Part shown: positions 17,370-26,683 of the stretch, one piece after another
How the letters are laid out: every line of letters begins with the position of its first letter
How positions within the stretch are numbered: the stretch's first letter is position 1
Assembly: GCA_040219275.1 (NCBI GenBank)
Contig: JAVJSU010000038.1
Location: 333,902-397,901 of the forward strand
Length of the DNA: 64,000 nt
DNA from: JAVJSU01 sp040219275
Lineage (GTDB): Bacteria > Chloroflexota > Anaerolineae > Aggregatilineales > Phototrophicaceae
Direction: 5' to 3'
Position numbers and translations under genes: made by a program
Notes under the pieces: model-generated
Told to the model about the DNA's origin: nothing
What the model saw: the letters and a program-made list of their open reading frames with translations, nothing else
Database searches by the model: none

Positions 17370-19234
17370 TCGTTAGTGGGCAAATCCCATGCCAGCGGGA
17401 CAGCACTCCCCTCGCGCACGAACGGGCAGATGATCCAATCTTCTTCTGGAAGCGAGGGGGACGGTACACCATAAATTACGCGGTTGGGATGATAGAGCGT
17501 CTCAAAATCAGGATACAGGATTTGATACGGTAGATAGGCTAGACCATTCGTGCCTGCTTCGTTGAACACGTTCGCCCGTGCACTTTCCGGTAGATTAATC
17601 CAGATATCCGGCAGAACACACGATGCCAGCACAATATCCGGTTGGCGCACCTGATAAACATATTGCCAATCAAATTTATTATGACCGATCAACGTATTGC
17701 CAGAATGCGCCGGAAGTTGGGCGATGTGCGCGTCACTTTTGCCGAGTGCATCCACAAAGGCGTAATCCTGCGCGAAATAAGGAATGCTTCCGGCAGGCTC
17801 AATTGAGATCAGCATATCTGTCGGCACATTCGCTTCGATCATATGCGCCATGACCTGCACCTGCCCGCCGAAAAGCGCCGCTTCTTGCTGTGGATTGGTG
17901 AATAATACCCCGCCGTTGGCAATTGCCGGAACACTCAGCACAAATACGCCTGCCAGCGCCCAACGAACAGCAGTCGATTGCGCCATGTTGCCCGTCAACC
18001 GATCCAACACCACACCTGCACTGAGATACATCAACGGCAAAACCGCGACAACCGGACGCAACAGCCAGAAAGTATCACCGCCCGCGTAAATCACATAGGC
18101 GATCTGCGCCAGCCATATCAGCGCGACAAAGCGGATTTTCGGCTCAAGCCAAACACCAATGCCAATAGCGAGTAATCCAAGCGGATAGAGGTTGAACAGG
18201 CGCATGATGTAAGACACGCCGATCAACCAGCGATCATGGATGCCCGTCATCTTGAGATAATAGGTGTTCGGCAAAAGCTCACCATAATACGTGACCCGAA
18301 AAATTAGATGGGCGATTGTGGGCAGAGTCGCCATCAGGAGCAAACCCACAGCACGCAGATTGCGCTCCTGATACAAAAAGACCAGTCCCAACGCCAACGC
18401 CAGAATCCACGCATCCGCCCGCGCCAGTGGAATAAGCGCCAGTGTAATCAGGAAAATTGTGGTTCGCTGACGGATAAGCGCCCACGCACATACCATCACA
18501 AGGTTCGCCAATAAACTCGCCTCAAGTCCACTATTTGCCCAATGCAAGATATTCAGGTCACAGGCGAAACCGAGACAAACCAACCACATCCACATCCGCC
18601 CGACATTGAGTGCCTTGAGTGTCGCCTGTAATGCGATCAACGCGCCGACGACCAAGCCCCAATTGATGAGCATGACCACCAGCGACGTGATCGTTTCTGG
18701 AAAACCGGGTAGATGCACGCCCGCCATAACCAGCATCCACAAAAAATTAGTGTAGCCTTCCACAGGCTCGCCGATATTCCAGACCGCGCCGTGTCCATTT
18801 GCTAGATTGCGAGCGTAGCGCATGGTAATCATCGCGTCGTCGTCGAGATAAAAAAAGCGCGTCCCGTTGATGACGATGCTCCGCTCAAAGGCGAACCACA
18901 ACAATACGACCAGCAGAAACGGCGCAAGGACGAGCACCGGATTCTGCGCTAAATAGGATAACCAGCCCCCGCCGAACACCTGTGTTTGCTGGAAAATCGC
19001 CATACCGAGTAACATGCCAGATGTGGCGAACAGCGCGAATTGCACATGAGCGAACAACGCGGCGGTGGTTTCCGGCAAGTTCAGCGCAGAGGACTGCATC
19101 ACCACAAATTGACGATCCGCCAACGGAAGCAGGTCGATCACTTCTGATGCTAACCGCGCCAATAAAACACAGGCGATGAGCAACCCGATTGCGCCGATAA
19201 TATACACCACTGTGCGATTAGTCACCCCGTTCAT
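17366..19234 (-). CDS. GT-C fold membrane glycosyltransferase-like protein
   Basis: A 622-residue polytopic membrane protein (ATG 19234; an adjacent GTG at 19237 overlaps the upstream stop). About a dozen hydrophobic segments are followed by a soluble C-terminal domain. The first extracytoplasmic loop carries 'FYLDDDAMITMRYARNLANGHGAVWN' and 'EPVEGYTNFLWML', the Asp-rich motif of GT-C enzymes resembling the AftB arabinosyltransferase group. Such enzymes use polyprenyl-phosphate sugars outside the membrane. It is last in a four-gene membrane cluster; the acceptor is unknown. Confidence 0.7.
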   Translation of the reverse strand: MNGVTNRTVVYIIGAIGLLIACVLLARLASEVIDLLPLADRQFVVMQSSALNLPETTAALFAHVQFALFATSGMLLGMAIFQQTQVFGGGWLSYLAQNPVLVLAPFLLVVLLWFAFERSIVINGTRFFYLDDDAMITMRYARNLANGHGAVWNIGEPVEGYTNFLWMLVMAGVHLPGFPETITSLVVMLINWGLVVGALIALQATLKALNVGRMWMWLVCLGFACDLNILHWANSGLEASLLANLVMVCAWALIRQRTTIFLITLALIPLARADAWILALALGLVFLYQERNLRAVGLLLMATLPTIAHLIFRVTYYGELLPNTYYLKMTGIHDRWLIGVSYIMRLFNLYPLGLLAIGIGVWLEPKIRFVALIWLAQIAYVIYAGGDTFWLLRPVVAVLPLMYLSAGVVLDRLTGNMAQSTAVRWALAGVFVLSVPAIANGGVLFTNPQQEAALFGGQVQVMAHMIEANVPTDMLISIEPAGSIPYFAQDYAFVDALGKSDAHIAQLPAHSGNTLIGHNKFDWQYVYQVRQPDIVLASCVLPDIWINLPESARANVFNEAGTNGLAYLPYQILYPDFETLYHPNRVIYGVPSPSLPEEDWIICPFVREGSAVPLAWDLPTND

Positions 19235-21150
19235 CACCCACCCCCGTTTTCGTCAACTTGATTGCTATTATCAGGATTTACGCTGTCGCCCAACGCAGAT
19301 AATCCGGCGACGGCTTGCGGATTTTCCGTGTCGTAGGCGAGTGCTTGGATATAAGCATTTCGGGCGGCGGCAACTTCACCCAGCGACACATAACGCGATG
19401 CCAGCGATAGATAATATTGCGCCGGATCGTCAACTGATTCTGTGACCACGTCTGCATCATTAAAATGCTCAAGCCGTTCAAAGCTCTGCGGTTCGTCATC
19501 GGGATTCGGGATGGTCGCTACGGTGCGCCACGCATAATTTCGTCCGGCATCGCTGACGACTACCTGTGCACCCCGTTCCGGCGCAAACATCTTGCCCGAT
19601 GCACCATCCGCGCTAATCACATAATCAGCAGTTTCGCTGGCAGATAACCATTCCGGTCCGGTCTCAATCGTCCATGTATAGGCTTCCGTCACGCGCTCAA
19701 ATTGCAGACTAAAACGCGGGCGAAAGGCGGTGTCTGCGTGATTTGTTACGCGCACATGCAAACGATCTACACGTGGACTGCCGATATTCGTGGTTTCAAT
19801 CGGCGCGATGATCTCCGCTGAAACCCGCTCACTGTGAAACATCGGCAAGAACGCCAGCAAAATGACCGTCACCAGATACGCGCCAGAAATCGCCAGCGCC
19901 GGACGAAGTGAGACGCGTTCTTCTCCGATTTCCGGTTGATTTTTGAAGCACAACATCGCCATCATCAGCGGGGGCATCCAATACAGCCAATAATTCCCCA
20001 GCCCGCGATAATACACCCAGAAGAATATGCCCGGCAGAATCCAATAGGCTTGTCCCATTTGTCGCCGATGTCGCCAACCAATGAACAACAGCACGGCATA
20101 CAAACTGAGGTGGGCGATGGTGTAATATTCGCGTGTGAGCGAACCTACACCGTACTGCGTGAGCGCGGCAAGTCCCTGACTGAACACATTGAAACGGGCA
20201 TAAGACGGCTCAAAGGCGCTCAACAACCATTCTGTTGGATTCATCAAAAAAAATGGCAAATTGAACACAATGAACATGCCCAGCGGAATGCTCACAAATT
20301 GCGCGACCCTGCGAATTCGTTGCTGTAAAGTTTCGCCCGCATCAATAGAGTCATCCCACAGCATCAACACCAAAAATGGCGCGACGAACCACGGTTGCTG
20401 ACGAAAATTGACCGCGAACCCGAACAGCACCGCCCGCCAGATCGGATATTTCCACGCGAGAATCATGGCGACCAATAACGCGGACCAGACGACATCCTGT
20501 GCGCCGATGAAGCTGAGGATGATAAAATCTTTCTGGATAAAAATCGGCAACAGCACCAGCGGGCGATACTCAGGTGGCGCGCCAAAATACATCAGGATCA
20601 GCAACGCGCACAAAAACATAAATGTCACGGCGCGTGCTTGATCGATTCCCATCACGTCAAAAGCGTAGAGTAATAGCGTCGGGAAAATAGGATATGTGAC
20701 GCGATGCTGGGTGGAATTATCCAGAAATTGGGTGGTGCGGTTGCCACGATCACGGAAAACACGCGTCATATCCGTGTAATCCCATGTGTAGGGATTGTTG
20801 CCCGATTGCAACACCTCCACCGAATACTCGCCGATCATCTCGTTATCGGTGCGCGTCCAATAAAGCGGCGAATAGAGCGTGGCTTGCACATAAGCATAGC
20901 TCCCCAACGCGCCCAGCAGACCGACCAGAATCAACCCGCTCATCCATCCACGCAGATGTGGCAACAGACATAACAACAGCAACAATGCACCTGCAATCCA
21001 CACAGTCCCCGGCACGACGTAGGGTATCACACCGCCACCCGTAGGGATCGTATCCGCGAGATTACTACCGACGCTGAGCAAGATGATTCCTGTCGCCAGT
21101 AAACCCAGACGTAAAATCATCATGCGTGGTGTAAACAGGCTTTCACTCAT
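19234..21150 (-). CDS. GT-C-like polytopic membrane protein with C-terminal TPR-like tail
   Basis: About 638 residues from ATG 21150 (ATG 21165 possible). Around ten membrane helices are followed by a periplasmic beta domain and a short TPR-like helical repeat ('PAQYYLSLASRYVSLGEVAAARNAYIQAL'). The first loop holds 'EVLQSGNNPYTWDYTDMTRVF', matching 'RLLADGENPYTWDYAGVYTLY' in the next protein, so the two are paralogues. Starts and stops overlap on both sides (8 bp and 1-4 bp), indicating one operon. Probably a polyprenyl-phosphate sugar transferase; catalytic residues not assignable. Confidence 0.62.
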   Translation of the reverse strand: MSESLFTPRMMILRLGLLATGIILLSVGSNLADTIPTGGGVIPYVVPGTVWIAGALLLLLCLLPHLRGWMSGLILVGLLGALGSYAYVQATLYSPLYWTRTDNEMIGEYSVEVLQSGNNPYTWDYTDMTRVFRDRGNRTTQFLDNSTQHRVTYPIFPTLLLYAFDVMGIDQARAVTFMFLCALLILMYFGAPPEYRPLVLLPIFIQKDFIILSFIGAQDVVWSALLVAMILAWKYPIWRAVLFGFAVNFRQQPWFVAPFLVLMLWDDSIDAGETLQQRIRRVAQFVSIPLGMFIVFNLPFFLMNPTEWLLSAFEPSYARFNVFSQGLAALTQYGVGSLTREYYTIAHLSLYAVLLFIGWRHRRQMGQAYWILPGIFFWVYYRGLGNYWLYWMPPLMMAMLCFKNQPEIGEERVSLRPALAISGAYLVTVILLAFLPMFHSERVSAEIIAPIETTNIGSPRVDRLHVRVTNHADTAFRPRFSLQFERVTEAYTWTIETGPEWLSASETADYVISADGASGKMFAPERGAQVVVSDAGRNYAWRTVATIPNPDDEPQSFERLEHFNDADVVTESVDDPAQYYLSLASRYVSLGEVAAARNAYIQALAYDTENPQAVAGLSALGDSVNPDNSNQVDENGGG

Positions 21151-23545
21151 GAGTTCCCGCCCCATTGAGTTGTTGAATGCGGGCGTTCAGTGCATCAATT
21201 TCGACCTGTAGGCTAACATCATCCGGCGTATACGTCAGAGCGGTTTCCAGCGCGGCGAGTGCCAGATCATCATTACGCATCCGCAAATGTTCAACGGCAA
21301 TGCGGCGGTAGGTATTTGCCGGATTGTTGATCGATTCGCGCATCAAACGTTGCGGTGAAACACGCTCTAACGGTTGCACAATCTCACCGATATAGGCAGT
21401 TATCGGGTCATCGGAGCGCCCCGCCAGAATCAGGCTCATGTCAATCAGCCGCCAATCGAGCAAAAGTTCACGATGCACCGTAGCGCGGAATTCCGGCAAA
21501 TCCCAGCCCGCCGCATCATAAACCGCCGATAGGTCAATCGTCTGAAGTGACCATTCGCCCACAGGGATCACCCGCGTTTCTCGATAGGTCGTGCTCGTCA
21601 GGCGGGTTGAGTCTTCGTCTGCCGCGAAATCATAAATAATGCGATGTACGCCGTCATCAAATTCAACGCCGAAGGTCACTGCATCGTCCATTGCATCCCG
21701 CCACAGCCACAGGTGCAAAGGCGTGTAGGGAAAGGGCGCGGTGGTCGTCAATGTGCTCAAAGTCGGTGTACTACCCGCCTCAAGGTTGAGTTGCACCGCA
21801 CTCCGTCCATCATGTGTCCGCATAGTTGCACGGATGCGTCCGGCAGGGTTGGAATCAAGAGTCCATCCGTTGGGTGCCGCCGAGCCTTGCGTCCATAGCT
21901 GAAAATTCGTGTTGAAGATGTTATCCGGGAACGAATAATCCTCGAAATCGCCGAACATAAGCGGTTCGCTAAACTGCCCATCCGCATCAAACGCTGTGAT
22001 CTCCGCGCCGACGAAAAATCCGCCATCATCGTCTATCGGTTGAATCACAAAGTCCGCGCTTTCGCCGCCAGCAAGCTCCGCCGGACCGTCGAGAATCCGC
22101 CAGCGCACGGCATCAGCTTCAAAGCGTGGATGCACATAAAAGCGGGGCGTGAGGGATTGACCGCCCTCGTTTTGTAGCTGAACGCTGATCGTCTCAATCC
22201 GTCCGTTGGCATCGGTAAACAGGGGATAATTCGGCGTGAGAATTAAGGTGCTCTCTGACCGAAACGCGACCAGCCCGACCAGCAAGACACTCGCCAGCAC
22301 GCCCGATGCAACCGCCATACTCCCTCGCCATTTAATTTTCTGCGGCGTGATAATTTCTGAGTCAGATGTCGCCAAAAATGTCATGACGACCGGCAGAGCG
22401 CAGAATAGCCACAGTTCCAGCGCGGGATACGGTGAAAGTGTCGTCATCAGCGCCGGAAACACCCAGCACACATGGCGCAAAAACGCGAAATGTCGCCCAT
22501 AAAGCCACAGCATGAGCACATACAGCACGATCAATGCGAAGACGAAATAAGCAGGTTGCAAAACAGGCAAACCCGCCAGTGGGCGCAGATAAATCACCGG
22601 ATTAATTTGCAAAACCGCGCTGACGGAATCCATCCACGCGCCGAAATTCCACAAGACAAAGGGCAGATTGACCACGCCAAACAGGGCGAACGCGATTAGT
22701 AAGAAATACCGTGCGCCGGAAAAACCATCTTCACGCCAAACGCGCAGGAGGGTCGGCGGTAAAGCAAGCCACGCCAGCGGATGAAGTGCCAACGCCACGC
22801 CGAATGCCAGCCCACGCCATATACGATTGCGCCACATCAGCGCGCATACAGCGAAGGCGACTGTCCACAAAAGAGACATTGAGCCGGAAACGACCATTTG
22901 CGAGAACAGAAGCTCATCTGCGACGAAAAATGGCAATACGATCACCGGACGTAACCACAGCGGAGAAGCGAAGAAAATCAGCACGATCATGCCGCCATAG
23001 GTCAGCGCAGAGAGCGCGGGTAATGGGGACAATCCAGCATGTTCCAGCGGAGTCGCCAGCACTATGCCGAGCGGTGGCAGGGCGAGATGTTCCTGTGCGA
23101 TCAGGCGGGGTGGTGCGTTCAGATCATAAAGCGTGTAAACACCCGCGTAATCCCACGTATATGGATTTTCACCGTCTGCCAGCAACCGCGCCGCAAAATC
23201 AACCCGTGCGACTTCATGCGAGTTGACGAAATACGGTGTGTCTGCGGTCATTTGGAGGATGTCAAAGCGCAAAAATATGTCCAACAGACAGACGACCAAC
23301 ACCAGCCAGACCGCCCTGCGTGGAATGCGACTACCCAGCCCAGCCAATCCCCACAGGCTCAAGCCAAGCGCACCCGTCACTACCAGCCACCAGACAAATT
23401 GCGGATGCCGGATCAATGGGGCATCGCCGAGCATCAGCGAGTGAGAAATACGCAACGCCAGCGCCCCCGCGCCAATCAGCCCGATGCGTAATAAAAGCGG
23501 GCTTATCGTCGCCTCTTCCTGTGTAGTTTTCGTCATTTGGGTCAT
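21143..23545 (-). CDS. GT-C-like polytopic membrane protein, large
   Basis: An 800-residue protein: 10-12 membrane helices in the N-terminal half, then a soluble C-terminal half of beta-sandwich type ('NFQLWTQGSAAPNGWTLDSN', resembling carbohydrate-binding or DUF-type jelly rolls) and a terminal helical repeat ('RRIAVEHLRMRNDDLALAALETAL'). It is paralogous to the downstream protein and overlaps the upstream gene by 4 bp. The sugar-binding-like domain fused to the membrane enzyme suggests glycan or glycoprotein assembly at the outer face. Exact substrate unknown. Confidence 0.62.
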   Translation of the reverse strand: MTQMTKTTQEEATISPLLLRIGLIGAGALALRISHSLMLGDAPLIRHPQFVWWLVVTGALGLSLWGLAGLGSRIPRRAVWLVLVVCLLDIFLRFDILQMTADTPYFVNSHEVARVDFAARLLADGENPYTWDYAGVYTLYDLNAPPRLIAQEHLALPPLGIVLATPLEHAGLSPLPALSALTYGGMIVLIFFASPLWLRPVIVLPFFVADELLFSQMVVSGSMSLLWTVAFAVCALMWRNRIWRGLAFGVALALHPLAWLALPPTLLRVWREDGFSGARYFLLIAFALFGVVNLPFVLWNFGAWMDSVSAVLQINPVIYLRPLAGLPVLQPAYFVFALIVLYVLMLWLYGRHFAFLRHVCWVFPALMTTLSPYPALELWLFCALPVVMTFLATSDSEIITPQKIKWRGSMAVASGVLASVLLVGLVAFRSESTLILTPNYPLFTDANGRIETISVQLQNEGGQSLTPRFYVHPRFEADAVRWRILDGPAELAGGESADFVIQPIDDDGGFFVGAEITAFDADGQFSEPLMFGDFEDYSFPDNIFNTNFQLWTQGSAAPNGWTLDSNPAGRIRATMRTHDGRSAVQLNLEAGSTPTLSTLTTTAPFPYTPLHLWLWRDAMDDAVTFGVEFDDGVHRIIYDFAADEDSTRLTSTTYRETRVIPVGEWSLQTIDLSAVYDAAGWDLPEFRATVHRELLLDWRLIDMSLILAGRSDDPITAYIGEIVQPLERVSPQRLMRESINNPANTYRRIAVEHLRMRNDDLALAALETALTYTPDDVSLQVEIDALNARIQQLNGAGTHE

Positions 23546-25029
23546 TGTGCCGTCACCACATAGGCTTCTAAGCGCAGACTATCAATGTCGGCTTCCGGCA
23601 CAGGGAAAAGCATGGTAGAAACACGCACCGGAGGCAACGGCAACTGTGCCAATAGGTCTTGCGGTCCCACAATCACAATTTGCCCATCTGCGAGGGTCGA
23701 TTCTAAAAATGCGCTCAGGGTGTCATCCTCAAACAGGAACAGATTATACAACCGCACATCGGGGCGCACCTGCTCAACAGTTTGCAGATATTCCAGCGGG
23801 ACGACATCAAACCAGCCGCCGAAGATCAGCGCGTTCTCCGGCATGGTGTTCAGCATAATCTCCGCCCGTTGGCGCACACTCACATCCTGACTGCCATCCA
23901 CCAGCGGAAAGTTGACGATCAGCAACAAAATCGCATAGGCAAACAGCGCGGCAATTGCCTGTCTGCCCACAGCCACGCTAAACCATTGCCAGCCCACCGC
24001 GAAAACGATGATCCACAGCAGATACAGTGGTACGAGCATGGTTTCAATATCCGGCGCACCATAGGGAATGTAAAACAGGCAAAAGGGGATAATTGCCGTC
24101 AACCAAACGATCAGCAGGCGTTTGCGTTCACGAAGCGCCCACATCCCCGCAACGCCGATCAACACGCCCACGCCGAGGAAATTCGCCATCAGCCAGCCAC
24201 CGAATTGCGCGGTGCGGACTAAAAGTGAGTCGTCCACGTTGAAAAACAAATCATCGAATTGTGCGCCCCGAACCACGCTCAACACGCCTTCGGGAGTATT
24301 GAGGTTGATAGGGATAAATTCGCCTGTTGAATTATATTCACCAAGCAGGCTGAAAGACACACCCGCGTTATAGCGAACCGGAAAATACAGCAATGTCGCG
24401 CTGAATAGTAAAATACAAACAAGCCCCGCGATCATACTTTGCGACAGACGCACGCCAGAAAACACATAAGCCAGCATCACCGCCGGCGCAAATAACACCG
24501 ATCCCGGATGGATAGCGAGCGCGAGTCCATAGAGCACCCCACCGCGCAAGACAGCGAACCACCCGCGATCATGCAAAGCGATTAATGCCCATGCCGTCCA
24601 TGCCAGCGTCAGGGCTTGTGCCGCGTAGACTTCCGCGATGATCCCCACCGACCACACATAATATGACCACACCCACACCAGAGATGCACCAAACGCCAGC
24701 CATCTTTCGCCGTACAGTCGCAACAGCAGAAAATAAACACCCACCGCCGCGCCAGCCAAACACAGTGCGGAAAATAAATTAACTTTTCCGGCAACATCCA
24801 GATCAAACGGCAGTTGGATAAAGGCGTGTGCTAGCAGGAGATATAGCGGATACCCCGGCGCGTGGGAAAATCCGAGCGTATAGGCGGCGGTTGCCAGTTC
24901 AGCAGAATCGAAGGTATAGAGTGTGGGGACGAGCGTTCGTGCCAGCACGATCAGTGCCAGCAAAAATAGGCTGATGGGATAGGCATAAGTTTGCAAATTA
25001 GCGTAAGGTTTACCGTGAGAGTCCATCAT
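23542..25029 (-). CDS. DUF2723-family membrane protein (protein O-mannosyltransferase-like)
   Basis: About 495 residues from ATG 25029 (no strong ribosome site; a second ATG follows at 25026). The N-terminal loop 'YTFDSAELATAAYTLGFSHAPGYPLYL' is the hallmark of DUF2723 proteins, related to TMEM260-type O-mannosyltransferases, followed by about nine membrane helices and a soluble tail ('PENALIFGGWFDVVPLEYLQ'). It is the first gene of the overlapping GT-C cluster running to 17366, so the cluster probably glycosylates exported proteins or builds a surface glycan (inference). Confidence 0.8.
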   Translation of the reverse strand: MMDSHGKPYANLQTYAYPISLFLLALIVLARTLVPTLYTFDSAELATAAYTLGFSHAPGYPLYLLLAHAFIQLPFDLDVAGKVNLFSALCLAGAAVGVYFLLLRLYGERWLAFGASLVWVWSYYVWSVGIIAEVYAAQALTLAWTAWALIALHDRGWFAVLRGGVLYGLALAIHPGSVLFAPAVMLAYVFSGVRLSQSMIAGLVCILLFSATLLYFPVRYNAGVSFSLLGEYNSTGEFIPINLNTPEGVLSVVRGAQFDDLFFNVDDSLLVRTAQFGGWLMANFLGVGVLIGVAGMWALRERKRLLIVWLTAIIPFCLFYIPYGAPDIETMLVPLYLLWIIVFAVGWQWFSVAVGRQAIAALFAYAILLLIVNFPLVDGSQDVSVRQRAEIMLNTMPENALIFGGWFDVVPLEYLQTVEQVRPDVRLYNLFLFEDDTLSAFLESTLADGQIVIVGPQDLLAQLPLPPVRVSTMLFPVPEADIDSLRLEAYVVTAQ

Positions 25030-25112
25030 GTGCGGTGGAAATAAGTTAAACCGGAGCGCAACAGGGACGGGAAATTGATGAGTCGCCACGCCCCTGCTAC
25101 ACAAGGTTTAGC

Positions 25113-26591
25113 TTAATTTAAACGAACACTTTCCGGGATCAGTTCAATGCTTTCGCCGGTCAGTGTGTTGATGCGATAGGTGGCGTTCAGCACACTTTCA
25201 ATCACCAGATCATCAAAGGTCATCGCCACGGCAAGTTCCGTATCCCCTAACCAGCGTATACTCACAGCGGTATAGGGTGCGGCATCCAGCGTAGCGACGG
25301 TTTCTATTTCACCGGAAGCGACATCATACGTCAGCACATCGAGACTATCCACATTGGCGGTAAGGATTGCCAGTTGCGCGTCCGTCGGATGCCATGCCAT
25401 CGCCAGTGGTACATTTCCGCCGAGTTCAATGTTGATAGTCGTCACGTTGACGGCATCATACAAGCCGAGGAAGTAGCTATCCGGCGTATCTAATCCGTGC
25501 GAGAGATACAACAAATATGAATCATCCGCAGACCAATCATACGGCACGAAGGCAGTTCCGCTCACTTCCAGCACAATCTGACTGGAATCGTCGGTATCAA
25601 TAATAGAGACAGGCGCATCCGTAAGCGAGGCATCGCCATTAACCGCAAAAAAGGTGATAAAACGTCCGGTTTCACTCCATGAGCCGATGACATCCAGATC
25701 ATCAGCGTAATCTGGTAAGGTGATGGTCTGCTTATTACCCGCGCTTGCCTCGATGATGGCGACACTTTCGGTACGGGTGTTTAAATCTTCTTCCACATAG
25801 AATAGCGTGTTCCCCGCAGGTGACCATTGTGGCACAACAGCGATGTTCCCCGTAAACTGGAAACTCAGCGGGTTGCCCTGTACATTGCTCAGGTTATAAA
25901 TGCGGAGCAATCGGCTGGTCGGGGTGAATGCCAGCATAAATTCAGCGTCAGGATCAAACGATACTGTCGTATTCGAGCGATCCAATTCACGCAGAGCGAG
26001 CAAGTCGCCGGTCTCATCGTCAATTACATAAAGCGTAACCGGATTGTTGGTGGCGCTGTTGTTGGCAACATATAAACTGCCGAGTTGCACCACGGGCGAA
26101 TTTAACACCGGCAAGCCTTGAATCTGAGTGGCAGTACCGTCTTCATTGATGAGATAGACGGCAGTGGAATTGTCCGCAAGTTTAATGGCGATGACTCCGT
26201 AGCCATCTTCATCAAATTGGTATGCCAGCACCTCGCTAATGGCATCATTCCCCAGATCAAGCGGCACGAACGTCTCACCATCTTCACCGGATACCTGTAT
26301 AAAGATGAAAAGCCCGTCTAACGCGTCGATGATCCCGTCTTCGTTGGTATCTTCGCGCCCAAAAATCAGATTACCTCCGCCCTCCGGCAGAAAATCAGCA
26401 ATCGGTGACGCGAGAATTGCTTGCTGTGGGTTACGATCCTGTTCTGAAATCGCATAAATATCTTGCGCCCATGCTTTATCCCCCCAGCCGAATTGCCCGT
26501 AAGGCAATCCAAAGGCGGCAATCAGCACGAACGTTGCGAGAAGAATGCTCCAGAACACTACTACGCGAATATTGATGTTTATGTTACGCAT
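25113..26591 (-). CDS. Exported TolB-like propeller protein with EF-hand-like motif
   Basis: A 492-residue protein with GAGGA 5 nt upstream of ATG 26591. An N-terminal membrane anchor or signal (about 8-30) is followed by 'DTNEDGIIDALDGL', an EF-hand/dockerin-like calcium loop. The rest is a propeller with blades such as 'VVPQWSPAGNTLFYVE', 'IGSWSETGRFITFF', 'PYDWSADDSYLLYL' and 'AMAWHPTDAQLAIL'. It lies upstream of the GT-C cluster on the same strand, 83 bp away, and could be co-transcribed. Ligand unknown. Confidence 0.7.
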   Translation of the reverse strand: MRNININIRVVVFWSILLATFVLIAAFGLPYGQFGWGDKAWAQDIYAISEQDRNPQQAILASPIADFLPEGGGNLIFGREDTNEDGIIDALDGLFIFIQVSGEDGETFVPLDLGNDAISEVLAYQFDEDGYGVIAIKLADNSTAVYLINEDGTATQIQGLPVLNSPVVQLGSLYVANNSATNNPVTLYVIDDETGDLLALRELDRSNTTVSFDPDAEFMLAFTPTSRLLRIYNLSNVQGNPLSFQFTGNIAVVPQWSPAGNTLFYVEEDLNTRTESVAIIEASAGNKQTITLPDYADDLDVIGSWSETGRFITFFAVNGDASLTDAPVSIIDTDDSSQIVLEVSGTAFVPYDWSADDSYLLYLSHGLDTPDSYFLGLYDAVNVTTINIELGGNVPLAMAWHPTDAQLAILTANVDSLDVLTYDVASGEIETVATLDAAPYTAVSIRWLGDTELAVAMTFDDLVIESVLNATYRINTLTGESIELIPESVRLN

Positions 26592-26683
26592 CGGTTTCCT
26601 CGTTTTGGGCTTACTTTGTTTGTCTTATTTGGATTGTGGAGACGATCTACTATAGATTACGTTAGTATGTTGAGTGCGATGAT

